Below are positions 20,384 through 29,330 of a stretch of DNA of 64,000 nucleotides, piece after piece. The position numbers and the translations under genes were made by a program. The notes under the pieces are model-generated. The model made no database searches and was not told the DNA's origin. It was given only the letters and a program-made list of their open reading frames with translations. Numbering within the stretch: position 1 is the stretch's first letter; the number at the start of each line of letters is the position of its first letter. The DNA comes from Henriciella sp. (GTDB lineage: Bacteria > Pseudomonadota > Alphaproteobacteria > Caulobacterales > Hyphomonadaceae): contig NZ_JAPYRE010000004.1 in assembly GCF_029936995.1 (NCBI RefSeq), positions 186,001 to 250,000 of the forward strand, written 5' to 3'.

Positions 20384-21574
20384 ATGAATATGTCCCTGGA
20401 GCTTGATAAAGCCTATTTTGCGTCGCTTTCGTCCGCGCTTTCAGAGGCTGGTATTGCCCAGCCGACCCTTATCGTCGACCGGGCACGGCTCATCCGGAAC
20501 ATCGATACGCTTACCGGCCATCTTCCAGAAGGCATGGGCTACCGGATCGTCGCCAAGTCGCTGCCGTCCATGCCGCTCCTGCATCATATCAGAGCGCGCA
20601 CAGGCACAGACCGGTTGATGACCTTCAATCTCCAGATGTTGCTCCAGATCGCACGCGAGATGCCGGAGGCAGATCAGCTGCTTGGCAAGCCGATGCCAGT
20701 GGCCGCCGCGCGCCGTTTTTATGAAGAGGCTGATAGAACGGCGAAGGTTCAGTGGCTGATCGATACGCCTGAACGGCTGTCGCAATATATCGAGCTTGCG
20801 AAAGACCTTTCGACACCGCTCAATCTGGTCCTCGAACTCGATGTTGGCCTGCATCGTGGCGGCTTTAAAGCCGATGAGCGCCTGCGAGACGCGGTCGAAG
20901 CGATCAAGACCTCAAACCATGTCACCTTCTCTGGCCTGATGGGCTATGAGCCGCATATCGCCAAGATGCCGGAGAAGGGCGGATTGCGTGGAAAGGTCAT
21001 CGAACATGCATGGGATATTTACGCCCGTGCCAAGGTATTGTCAGGGTGTGGTGATGGTGTGGCAGCGGTCCAGAATCTGACGCTGAATACAGCTGGTAGC
21101 CCCACCTATCGTCTTTACGGGGATACCTCACTAGCAAACGAGATTTCGGCTGGCTCTGTCCTCGTCAAGCCAACCGATTTCGATACCGACCTGCTCGAGG
21201 ATCATCTGCCGGCGAGCTTCATCGCCACTCCGGCCCTGAAGGTTCTGGATGGCGTAAATGTCGCCGGATTTGATTTCTTGCCGGGCCGCGAGCCGGAAGT
21301 GCCAGAGGGCCATACAAGAACAGTCTATACTTTTGGTGGTAACTGGATGGCCGAGCCGGTCTGGCCGGAAGGTCTGGTGCTGAGCAACAAGTATGGCCGG
21401 TCCAGCAACCAGCAGATGCTGACGGGGCCGGGCGACACGGCAATCGTCCCTGATGATTTCGTTTTCCTGCGCCCGACGCAGTCTGAGGCAGTCTTTCTTC
21501 AGTTCGGCGACATAGCTATTTTCGAGAATGGGCAGATTGTTGACCACTGGGAAGTGTTTCCCGCATCGGCCTGA
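20384..21574 (+). CDS. PLP-dependent D-threonine aldolase / alanine racemase-fold enzyme
   Basis: This is a 396-residue member of the DSD1/low-specificity D-threonine aldolase group, a fold-type III PLP enzyme with an N-terminal TIM barrel. The PLP lysine is in YRIVAKSLPSMP, and LVLELDVGLHRGGF is the conserved barrel strand. The C-terminal domain ends RPTQSEAVFLQFGDI; metal-ligand residues of classical D-threonine aldolase are not obvious there. It would cleave or dehydrate a D-3-hydroxyamino acid. The ATG at 20384 follows the previous stop with no gap, which implies translational coupling with the ALO oxidase. The partnership of these two enzymes suggests a short catabolic step I cannot name. 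Confidence 0.82.
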   Translation: MNMSLELDKAYFASLSSALSEAGIAQPTLIVDRARLIRNIDTLTGHLPEGMGYRIVAKSLPSMPLLHHIRARTGTDRLMTFNLQMLLQIAREMPEADQLLGKPMPVAAARRFYEEADRTAKVQWLIDTPERLSQYIELAKDLSTPLNLVLELDVGLHRGGFKADERLRDAVEAIKTSNHVTFSGLMGYEPHIAKMPEKGGLRGKVIEHAWDIYARAKVLSGCGDGVAAVQNLTLNTAGSPTYRLYGDTSLANEISAGSVLVKPTDFDTDLLEDHLPASFIATPALKVLDGVNVAGFDFLPGREPEVPEGHTRTVYTFGGNWMAEPVWPEGLVLSNKYGRSSNQQMLTGPGDTAIVPDDFVFLRPTQSEAVFLQFGDIAIFENGQIVDHWEVFPASA

Positions 21575-21639
21575 ACTCGCTTTTCTCATGACGCAGAGTC
21601 AGTCTTGCGTGACGGCAAAAGCCGGGTGACACTGCTGTC

Positions 21640-22269
21640 ATGGGCGAGGATGAAAATGTGCGACAGGGATCCAATGTGGCCGAACAGGCACCGCTCAATC
21701 GCGAACGGATTGTCGAGGCAGCTCTTGCCCTGCTTGATGAGACCGGCCTGGACGGGTTGAGCACGCGGCGCCTTGCAGCCGACCTCGGTATCAAGAGCGC
21801 ATCGCTTTACTGGCATTTCAGCAACAAGGATGAGCTGCTCGACGCCATGTGCTCAGCCCTGTTCGATGAATGCCTGGATATCATCGATACCGGGCGGCAG
21901 AACTTCAACTGGCGCAAGTGGCTGGCCGGTGGGACCCGGGGTATCCGGAGGACGGCACTTTCCCGCCGGGATGGTGCCCGTGTCATGGCGCGTGTGCGCC
22001 CGGTTGGTGAAGCATCAGCCAGACGTATCGAGGCGAACACGGCTTTTCTGCAAAGTATCGGGCTCACTTACGAGGAAAGCACCTATGCCCTGCTTGCGCT
22101 GAGACGTTACGCAGTTGGCAGCGCCCTGCAGGAACAGGTATATGCTGCTGTTGGCCAGGCGGCCACGCAGGACGAGAGCGAGGCCTCATTCGAATATGGC
22201 CTGTCGCTGATCCTGGATGGACTGGCAAGCAGGTTCTCCCCCTTGGAGTTCACTCCGCCTGAGAAGTAG
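21640..22269 (+). CDS. TetR-family transcriptional regulator
   Basis: This is a 209-residue repressor. The helix-turn-helix is LSTRRLAADLGIKSASLYWHF at about residues 46-66, and is closer to the classical TetR/TetR_C type (WHFSNKDELLDAM) than to AcrR. The C-terminal ligand domain is diverged. It begins 65 bases after the aldolase-like gene, so it may belong to that operon and sense its substrate. Its last 20 bases overlap the 3' end of the convergent MpaB-like gene. Confidence 0.88.
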   Translation: MGEDENVRQGSNVAEQAPLNRERIVEAALALLDETGLDGLSTRRLAADLGIKSASLYWHFSNKDELLDAMCSALFDECLDIIDTGRQNFNWRKWLAGGTRGIRRTALSRRDGARVMARVRPVGEASARRIEANTAFLQSIGLTYEESTYALLALRRYAVGSALQEQVYAAVGQAATQDESEASFEYGLSLILDGLASRFSPLEFTPPEK

Positions 22270-23188
22270 GAAGGGTGCCAGTTTCCTGGCCACGCATTTC
22301 CATATCGAGCAGGATGCGCTGGCGTACCTTCGGGCTTTTCCAGGCAAAGCGCCATGGCAGGCCGAGACGCAGCGCAGCGTCGGCCGGGGGAGAGCCTTTT
22401 ACAGGGACGTGTTCGGCTATCCGCCCGATTGATCTGAGGGTCATTCGGGCCAGGGGTGAGAGATCATATTCCGGGCCGAGTTCCAGAACCTCTCGTACAT
22501 CGGACGGCAGGATGGAGACAGACGCATTGGCCAGGCTTGCCTGAAGTGACTTCGGCACGGCTTTCACGGCGCGGCCTGATTTGATGATATCGAGAAACTC
22601 GGTGTTGATTTCGTGTGGTTCGAAGCGTGGCAGGAGCCTGCCCAGCATCCTGTCGAAATCGGCTGGAGAACGCACAGGGTCCTGAACGCCGTAAAGCCGG
22701 GCTACCGGTTCGCCCTCTTCATAGAAACGGCACTTCTCGTCATGGGAAAGCGGTTTCACGAACTGGTCATAGGCCGTCATGAATCCATAGCTGGCCGTGG
22801 CGGAGACCCAGTCGAGAAGTTCAACATCAAGCGCCTTGTAGGCTTCTCCGCCAGGTGTAGTGCCTTCCACTCTGGCGTGCATGTTGGTAACGCCCTGGAT
22901 TACACGCCGGGCGGCGCTGGCCGGTCCATAGACGCCAACCATGGCAGCCGTGCCGGTGCGTTGAGAGCGCCCGATCGGATCTGTCTTGAAGACTGAATGA
23001 TCCCAGACCCCGGAGCGGATGCGGGCATCGGCAAATTCCAGAAGGACAGCTGCGACACCGCCGATAGCGAGAGCAACGGGATTCTTGAAAACCTGCCAGG
23101 AGACCGAGTCAGGTGCGGCATAAGCCGGCTCACCCGGTGGCACCGTATAGTCGATTTTCCAGCCAAGATAGGATTGCATATTCTCCAT
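22250..23188 (-). CDS. MpaB-like oxygenase (DUF2236 family)
   Basis: This is a 312-residue protein of the DUF2236 family, which includes the fungal oxygenase MpaB and the heme-b latex-clearing protein Lcp. Matching features are VYGPASAARRVIQGVTNMHA and the helical LLDWVSATASYGFMTAYDQF region. The rest is mostly helical. It probably binds heme and oxygenates a hydrophobic substrate. There is no obvious signal peptide, but a hydrophobic stretch around residues 36-52 may associate with membrane. It is convergent with and overlaps the TetR gene; the TonB receptor gene lies upstream on the same strand. Confidence 0.8.
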   Translation of the reverse strand: MENMQSYLGWKIDYTVPPGEPAYAAPDSVSWQVFKNPVALAIGGVAAVLLEFADARIRSGVWDHSVFKTDPIGRSQRTGTAAMVGVYGPASAARRVIQGVTNMHARVEGTTPGGEAYKALDVELLDWVSATASYGFMTAYDQFVKPLSHDEKCRFYEEGEPVARLYGVQDPVRSPADFDRMLGRLLPRFEPHEINTEFLDIIKSGRAVKAVPKSLQASLANASVSILPSDVREVLELGPEYDLSPLARMTLRSIGRIAEHVPVKGSPPADAALRLGLPWRFAWKSPKVRQRILLDMEMRGQETGTLPTSQAE

Positions 23189-23236
23189 GTCGGCGACCTC
23201 CCATGTCGCAAGACTAGCATACTGGCGGCCAGCGGC

Positions 23237-23282
23237 CCCTAAAAAGCGGCTACCGGACCTGGAGTCTGCCCTCCAGGCCCGG
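23237..23282 (-). terminator. Probable terminator after the TonB-dependent receptor gene
   Basis: The arms CCGGACCTGGAG (23253-23264) and CTCCAGGCCCGG (23271-23282) form a 12-base stem with one mismatch and a 6-base loop. On the minus strand it is followed, about ten bases on, by a run of T (23240-23246). It lies between the receptor stop (23331) and the MpaB-like start (23188). Confidence 0.5.
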
Positions 23283-23330
23283 CAACCGAGTTATGCGCAT
23301 CCCGGGAGGAAACGGGTCTACGCGAAGAAC

Positions 23331-25922
23331 CTAGAAGCGGTACGTGAGCGACGCTCCATAGGTCCGTGGCTGGCCGGCAAAACGCAGGATGACGTTCGCA
23401 TTCGACGTAATCTGCTGCCAGTAATATTCATCCAGCAGGTTCTTGCCCCAGATGCCGACTTCCCAGTTCTCGTCGAGGCTGTAGACACCGATAGAGCCAT
23501 TCACGACGCCATAGGATGGTATGTCGTAGAACGGGTTGTCGGGATCGCCTGCTGTCGAGTCGCTCTGCCAGCGGGCCGAGAGTGCCGCGCGCAGGCCGAG
23601 CCGGTCGGTCAGCGTGTCATCATAGATCAGGCTGAGGCTCATCGTGCGTTCCGGGCTGTAGAGGAACGGGTCACCCTGGTTGTTGGTCGGCTGGCCGGCG
23701 AAATCGGTCGTCGGGAAGTCGCCATACTCGGTATGGAGCAGGGTGAGCCCCCCAACAGCCGTCAGATAGTCGGTCAGAAGCCAGGTGACTTCCGCATCAA
23801 GCCCGTAAGCCTCACCCTCAGGCGCATTCTGAAGACGTGATAGCGCGGTGTAGATGTCGTCCGGGAAGAAGGATGAGACCTGTTTGTCGGTATAGTCGTA
23901 ATAGAACAGCGACGCATTGGCTTGTAGCGTTTGTTCAAGAAGCCCGGCTTTCACACCGACCTCATAAGCGGTCAGCTTCTCCTGCGTGGCAGGTGCATTC
24001 TGCTCGGCCTTCGAGGCTGCATTGACCGGGGTGGAGGCTGACTTGAAGCCGCGTGATACCGAGGCGAACAGCAGCAGATCATCAGTTGGCGTGTAGTTAC
24101 CCACCACGCGCCAGGAGATGTTGTCTTCGGTCAAATCGGAGGTCACCGGGCCAAAGGCGTTTTGCGTTTCGCTGTAGGTGTTACACCCGTTTTCCTCCAG
24201 CGCGGCCGGTGGGGTGACCCCATAGGTCAGCGTGTAGAAGATCCGGTTGAAAATATTGATGTTGGGCTGCATGGAGCCGTTCACATCACGCGAGCAGCCG
24301 ACATAGTCCTGCTTGTCTTCAGTATAGCGGATACCGGTAATTAGCTCGAATTCATCCGTCAGCTGCCAGTTGGCATTTGCGAAAATACTGGCGGTTTCGG
24401 TCTCGAACTGGCCAATATCCCGGTAGGTCTGGAACGAGTTGAGAATTTCGGGGATCGAGTAGGGCTGACCGGTCTCCGGATCGACATTCACGCCAGCGAC
24501 CAGCGCATTGATCTGGGCGACCTGTTCAGGTGGCAGCATCGAGGGATCCACGCCAAGCAGGGCTGCAACTGTGGGCACCGGGGCGGCGGCGAGACCGGCG
24601 GCTACTGTGCTGACCTGGTTACTGTTCGAGTTGTCACGCAGCAGCGTGCGGTTGGAATCCGTGATCTCGTCCTTGCCGTAATAGCCGCCAACCAGCCAGT
24701 CGACCTTGTCTGTCGAGCCTTCGAGGCGGATTTCGTGGCTGAAAGACGTGATCTCGCCGTCAATGTCCTGGATCAGGATCTGGTAGGGCACGCCCGACCA
24801 GTCGAGATTGGCTTCGCGCTGAAGATCGTTATAGCCGGTCAGCGAGACAATCCGCATATCGTCGTTGAACTGGTAATCGACGGCGAGCTTGTAACCCACG
24901 AAAGAGGAATCTTCCTCGAGTGGACCATCAACGCCCTTGCCCACACCGATATCCGTCTCACGGTCTGCGCGCGGTGCCCAGTCTGCATCCTCGGCGCTTT
25001 GCGGCTGGTTGTTGGCCAGGAAGTCGGCCAGCCCTGGTTCGTTGAATGTATTGCCATTCGCCGGGTCGGTCGCGGGAGTGAAGGCAAAGCCCTGACCGCC
25101 AATCGTGTCGGACTTGTTGATCCAGCCATTGATGGAGAAGTCGATATTGAGATCGCTGGTCGGCTGGAACGCAAGCGCACCGCGATAGCCGAGCTTGTCG
25201 ACCTTGCCGCGGTCTTCCCCACGCGAGACGGACTTCTGCCAGCCCTCACCGCTGGTTTCATACCGGGCCGCGACACGGGCCTGAACAGCGTCGCCAATCG
25301 GCACGTTGAGCATGCCTTCATAGTTGATGGTTTCGTAGTTGCCGACGTCGATTGCGGCGAAACCTTCAAATTCGTCTGTTGGCTTGTTTGTCACGACGTT
25401 GAGGAGCCCGGCTGTCGTGTTGCGCCCGAACAGGGTACCTTGCGGGCCTTTCAGGACCTCAACCCGTTCCACGTCGAAGACGGGACCGGAATTCATGATC
25501 GGATAGGGATAGGCGACCTCGTCGACATAGGTGCCGACCGTTGAGGTAGACGACAGGTTGATCGTGTTGAAGCCAATGCCGCGCAACGTGTAGGTCGGCA
25601 CGCCCTGATAGGATTGCGAGACAGTAAAGCTCGGCACCACGGACTGCAGGTCGTCGACGCTGTTGACGCGCAGATTGTCGAGCGATTCCTCGTCGAAGGC
25701 CTGGATATTCATGCCGACATTATTGATCGACTCTTCGCGGCGCTGTGCGGTGACCTGGATGGAGCGCAGGCGCATATTGCCATCGGCTTCAGCCGGCTGC
25801 GTTTCAGCGGCTGTTGTCGTTGCGCTCTCCGCCTCTTGAGCGACAGCCGGGGCAAGCCCGGCAAGGGCCATGAGCGAGGCGCCCGTGACAAGGCTGTGGC
25901 GGAATGTGGCTCTGGAAATCAT
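23331..25922 (-). CDS. TonB-dependent outer-membrane receptor
   Basis: This is an 863-residue outer-membrane transporter. A cleavable signal peptide ends at AVAQ (about residue 29). A TonB-box-like RSIQVTAQRREE follows, then the plug domain (YTLRGIGFN, DVERVEVLKGPQGTLFGRNT, TAGLLNVVTNKP). A 22-stranded barrel with many aromatic strand ends closes with ASLTYRF, where the terminal Phe is the BAM signal. Sequence style is that of the large family used by sphingomonads and Hyphomonadaceae for sterols, terpenoids, glycans and siderophores; there is nothing iron-specific next to it. The neighbouring acyl-CoA dehydrogenase and MpaB-like oxygenase suggest a hydrophobic carbon substrate (inference). 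Confidence 0.94.
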   Translation of the reverse strand: MISRATFRHSLVTGASLMALAGLAPAVAQEAESATTTAAETQPAEADGNMRLRSIQVTAQRREESINNVGMNIQAFDEESLDNLRVNSVDDLQSVVPSFTVSQSYQGVPTYTLRGIGFNTINLSSTSTVGTYVDEVAYPYPIMNSGPVFDVERVEVLKGPQGTLFGRNTTAGLLNVVTNKPTDEFEGFAAIDVGNYETINYEGMLNVPIGDAVQARVAARYETSGEGWQKSVSRGEDRGKVDKLGYRGALAFQPTSDLNIDFSINGWINKSDTIGGQGFAFTPATDPANGNTFNEPGLADFLANNQPQSAEDADWAPRADRETDIGVGKGVDGPLEEDSSFVGYKLAVDYQFNDDMRIVSLTGYNDLQREANLDWSGVPYQILIQDIDGEITSFSHEIRLEGSTDKVDWLVGGYYGKDEITDSNRTLLRDNSNSNQVSTVAAGLAAAPVPTVAALLGVDPSMLPPEQVAQINALVAGVNVDPETGQPYSIPEILNSFQTYRDIGQFETETASIFANANWQLTDEFELITGIRYTEDKQDYVGCSRDVNGSMQPNINIFNRIFYTLTYGVTPPAALEENGCNTYSETQNAFGPVTSDLTEDNISWRVVGNYTPTDDLLLFASVSRGFKSASTPVNAASKAEQNAPATQEKLTAYEVGVKAGLLEQTLQANASLFYYDYTDKQVSSFFPDDIYTALSRLQNAPEGEAYGLDAEVTWLLTDYLTAVGGLTLLHTEYGDFPTTDFAGQPTNNQGDPFLYSPERTMSLSLIYDDTLTDRLGLRAALSARWQSDSTAGDPDNPFYDIPSYGVVNGSIGVYSLDENWEVGIWGKNLLDEYYWQQITSNANVILRFAGQPRTYGASLTYRF

Positions 25923-26044
25923 ATTGTCCTCCCTTGGATAGCATCCTTGTTTCAGGGGATGCCGATTTATGCGGGGAGGGTTTCGAAAACCGGGCCTAAC
26001 GACAAGCTATCGGAAATGACAGGTCGCCCGTCACCATTGCGGAT

Positions 26045-27247
26045 TCAGAGCCCCAATAGCAGTTTCGCCATGACATTGCGCTGGACTTCGTTTGAGCCGC
26101 CATAGATGGAGGCCGCCCGGTTGTTGAGATAGCGTGGCATGGCGGTGAGGCTATGGTCCGGCCCGATAGGGTCGACGTTGGAGCCAGGCTGACGCGCGGC
26201 CATCTGCTCGACATTGCCATAAAGGCCGGCTGCCTCGATGGCGAGTTCATCGATCTTCTGCATGGCTTCGGTACGGGCCGTCTTCAGCATGGAAGAGGCG
26301 GGGCCGGGATTGCCCCCCTTGGCCATTGCCGCGGCGACGCGCTTCTCTGTTATCACGATGGACTCGAGATTGATTTTCGTGTCTGCGAACCGCCGGGCGA
26401 AGGCGGGGTCGTCGGCGAGGCGTCCGCCACCGTCTGCCGGTTCGGCATGGGACATGGCGCGTACACGTTCCAGAGCGGCTTCCAGCCCTGCCGATGAGCC
26501 ACCGCCGCGTTCGAATTCCAGCAGGTACTTTGCGACGGTCCAGCCGTCATTCTCCTCGCCGAGGCGGCCGGATTTCGGAACGCGGACATCATCAAAGAAG
26601 ACCTGGTTGACCTCATGCTCGCCCGCCAGGGTTATGATCGGCTCTACGCGGATGCCGGGCGTATCCATGTCGAGAAGCAGGAAGGTGATGCCCTGCTGTG
26701 GCTTGCCTTCTGTGGAGGTGCGCACAAGGCAGAACATCTTGTTGGCGTGATGGGCCTGCGTGGTCCAGATCTTCGAGCCATTGAGGATATAGTCATCCCC
26801 GTCGGAGACAGCCCGCATCTGGAGGCTGGCAAGATCGGAGCCGGAGCCGGGTTCGGAATAGCCCTGGCACCAGTAATCTTCACCGGCGAGGATGCGGGGC
26901 AGGTAGTAAGCCTTCTGTTCTTCGGTGCCATAGCCCATGATACAGGGGCCGACCATTTGCAGACCCATCGGCGAGAGTGGGGGTGTGCCGGCCTTGGCGC
27001 ATTCTGAAGAGAAGATGTATTTCTGCATCTCGTCCCAGCCTGGGCCGCCATACTCTTCAGGCCAGTGCGGCGCGGCCCAGCCCTTTTCATTGAGGATTTT
27101 CAGCCAGGGAAGATTGTGTTGCGGTTCACTGAAGGAACTTGTTGTCAGCTTTCCGGCTTGCGCCAGTTCAGGCGGCAGTTTTTCCTGCAGAAAGGTGCGG
27201 ACTTCGTCGCGAAACGCCTCATGGTGTGGTTCAAGCGCCAGTTTCAT
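26045..27247 (-). CDS. Acyl-CoA dehydrogenase
   Basis: This is a 400-residue FAD flavoenzyme oxidising an acyl-CoA to the 2-enoyl-CoA. Signature segments include CQGYSEPGSGSDLASLQ, GSKIWTTQAHHA, and the C-terminal IYGGSNEVQRNVMAKLLLG. The position of the MCAD catalytic Glu (YEG) reads YGG, as in the long-chain/branched and steroid-type dehydrogenases, which place their base elsewhere. The start at 27247 (MKLALEPHHEAF) has GGGAG upstream; the longer frame is not supported. It is divergent from the LuxR regulator 96 bases away and could be its target. Confidence 0.92.
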   Translation of the reverse strand: MKLALEPHHEAFRDEVRTFLQEKLPPELAQAGKLTTSSFSEPQHNLPWLKILNEKGWAAPHWPEEYGGPGWDEMQKYIFSSECAKAGTPPLSPMGLQMVGPCIMGYGTEEQKAYYLPRILAGEDYWCQGYSEPGSGSDLASLQMRAVSDGDDYILNGSKIWTTQAHHANKMFCLVRTSTEGKPQQGITFLLLDMDTPGIRVEPIITLAGEHEVNQVFFDDVRVPKSGRLGEENDGWTVAKYLLEFERGGGSSAGLEAALERVRAMSHAEPADGGGRLADDPAFARRFADTKINLESIVITEKRVAAAMAKGGNPGPASSMLKTARTEAMQKIDELAIEAAGLYGNVEQMAARQPGSNVDPIGPDHSLTAMPRYLNNRAASIYGGSNEVQRNVMAKLLLGL

Positions 27248-27343
27248 GGATAATAGCTCCCGTGCCGGATTTTCGCAGCTTGTCTGCCTTTGGGGCAAGG
27301 TTGCAAGGTCTGCCGTGAAGGAACAAGCTGCCAGTTGTAATAG

Positions 27344-28117
27344 GTGTTTACGCTTCTGCCCGACATGCCACAGATTGATGCCAGCCTCTCATTAGAGACA
27401 CAACTCTCCACGCTCGCGCGTGACGTTTCCGACACCGGCGAAACGATTGGTCTGCCTTATATTGCCGTCAGCCCGGACATTGCCAGTCCCATGCCGATGA
27501 TGGACGCTGACGGGCGGCCTTTCGCGGAGACGGTTTTCCGCTGGATCGACCCTGAGCTGAAATACTGGGAAGACCGCTCCTTCGCGCTGCGATCGGCCCT
27601 TGTTCATGCGACACGCACCTGCGCCGAACCTTTTTACTTCGAACATGGCCGGCTTGGCAGCTGGCGTCCGAATGATGCCCTGGAAGCAGGCAATGCGCCG
27701 GAACAGTATGCGCTTGCCCGGGTCAAGGCGGCGATCGTTTCACCGGTTCACTTGCCGGGCGGGACGATCGGAGCGGTGGTCTGGGCGTCTGACAGGGAAG
27801 TCGAAGTCTCACCGGTTTTCAAGGCGCGCGCCGAGCGTCTTCACGCACTCGCCCTGAAATTCATTGCGACCTATCATGATGCCCGCGCGATTGGCCCGAA
27901 AGGTCCGGCCGTCCATCTGACGCGCCGCGAGATCCAGTGCCTGAAATGGGCTGCAGCGGGAAAGACGGATTCCGAAGTCGCGACGATCATCAATATCTCC
28001 GTTCCGACAGTGCGTTTCCATATCACGAACGCGGCCCGCAAGCTCGATGTGACGGGCAAGGCGCAGGCAATCCACCGGGCGACGACACTCGGCTATGTGG
28101 GGGGGCGCGAGTCCTGA
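27344..28117 (+). CDS. LuxR-family regulator (autoinducer-type solo)
   Basis: This is a 257-residue regulator with a C-terminal LuxR/GerE helix-turn-helix (LTRREIQCLKWAAAGKTDSE, followed by VATIINISVPTVRFHITNA). The N-terminal domain of about 180 residues has spacing and composition like the acyl-homoserine-lactone-binding domain (WIDPELKYWEDRSFALRS). No luxI synthase is in the window, so it is a solo. The GTG start at 27344 has no clear ribosome site; an ATG at 27365 is an alternative. It is divergent from the acyl-CoA dehydrogenase. Confidence 0.85.
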   Translation: MFTLLPDMPQIDASLSLETQLSTLARDVSDTGETIGLPYIAVSPDIASPMPMMDADGRPFAETVFRWIDPELKYWEDRSFALRSALVHATRTCAEPFYFEHGRLGSWRPNDALEAGNAPEQYALARVKAAIVSPVHLPGGTIGAVVWASDREVEVSPVFKARAERLHALALKFIATYHDARAIGPKGPAVHLTRREIQCLKWAAAGKTDSEVATIINISVPTVRFHITNAARKLDVTGKAQAIHRATTLGYVGGRES

Positions 28118-28238
28118 TGCCGCAGCTTTCGCTGACCCTTATGGTTAAGCCATCGCGACGAATTAAACACTCGCATTTGCAGGAGGTTTAAGGCCGCAGC
28201 CATTAGATTTCGCAGACTTATGAAAATGGGAATGCGTC

Positions 28239-29096
28239 ATGCCACTGTCTCCGCTTGTCACCCTCGTCCTCTCCATCGTCTTTGGGGCGGCTGCCCTGCT
28301 CGGTACGCATCTCTGGCTGAACGCCTCGCCTGATGAGAGCGACCAGCAACCAGCCCCTGTGGAGGTTCAGAAAGCGCCTGTGCTTGTTGCGACACGCGAT
28401 ATTCCGCGCGGTACAAATCTGAGCCCGGCCTGGTTTAACGTCGAGGAGCGTATCGTGGATGCGGTTCCGCGCGGGGCTTTCGGATCGGTAGAGGCGCTGG
28501 AAGCAAGCGGCGAGGACCGGCGCACTCTCATCAACATTTCGGCCGGGGACGTCCTTTCCGAGCCAATGCTGCTGGCACCGGGAATGCGTGCATCGCTGTC
28601 TGCCAAGATACAGCCGGGCTATCGCGCCTTTACCATCCGGACAACGGATGTTTCAGGCGTTGGCGGTTTCGTGCTGCCGGGTGACAGGGTGGACGTAATC
28701 TTCACAGAGGACGCCACACCGCAGTCGACCGGTCTCTCCCTTGTCTCGAACGTGCTGTTGCAGAATGTCGAAGTGCTGGGCGTTGACCTCAATGACGACA
28801 TGACCGGCGAGGAAACCCGTACCTTCGAGACCGCGACCCTTGCTGTGGCGCTGGATGAAGCCCAGAGGCTATCAGTTGCCTCGCAGAGCGGAACGCTCTC
28901 TCTTGCGCTGCGCGGTAGTGCGGATGAAGCCTACCAGCAGGCAGAGGCGGTACGCCTGCGTGAAGAAAAACCCGAACCCCGGCAGGTCGCGGCTGTTCGC
29001 CCACAACCCGCAACCCCACGCGAGCCGGACTCCTCTACCATTGAGGTGATCCTGGGGGAGCAGGTCAACGAGCACACGGTGCCCGTGAGCCACTAA
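28239..29096 (+). CDS. cpaB: Flp pilus assembly protein CpaB (RcpC)
   Basis: This is a 285-residue Tad-system protein with one N-terminal membrane helix (residues 5-27). A SAF domain follows (VLVATRDIPRGTNLSPAWF), then the RcpC/CpaB region (IQPGYRAFTIRTTDVSGVGGFVLPGDRVD is here described in pieces: the conserved core is SGVGGFVLPGDRVDV). It works in the periplasm with the secretin CpaC. The C-terminus is Pro/Glu-rich. Unusually it is on the plus strand and converges on the tadC end of the cluster, instead of heading the operon before cpaC. Confidence 0.92.
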   Translation: MPLSPLVTLVLSIVFGAAALLGTHLWLNASPDESDQQPAPVEVQKAPVLVATRDIPRGTNLSPAWFNVEERIVDAVPRGAFGSVEALEASGEDRRTLINISAGDVLSEPMLLAPGMRASLSAKIQPGYRAFTIRTTDVSGVGGFVLPGDRVDVIFTEDATPQSTGLSLVSNVLLQNVEVLGVDLNDDMTGEETRTFETATLAVALDEAQRLSVASQSGTLSLALRGSADEAYQQAEAVRLREEKPEPRQVAAVRPQPATPREPDSSTIEVILGEQVNEHTVPVSH

Positions 29097-29330
29097 AGAC
29101 CAGGCGCCTCAAGGCTTTCTCTTTTCGCCAAGTTCCAGGTTAAAAGCGACGTGAGTCTCCCCGCGCCGACTGCATTGGCGGGGCGGCGCGGCTCTAGGGC
29201 ATTGTTGCTCCAATAGAAGACTTTCGTCTGAGCGTCTTCAGGCCAGGCGGCCATAACGGAGGTGCGCTCTTGAGCAAGGCTTGAATGAAGCCGTCTTGAT
29301 TATGTGAGCGGGGGCGTTCTCAAACTGCCT

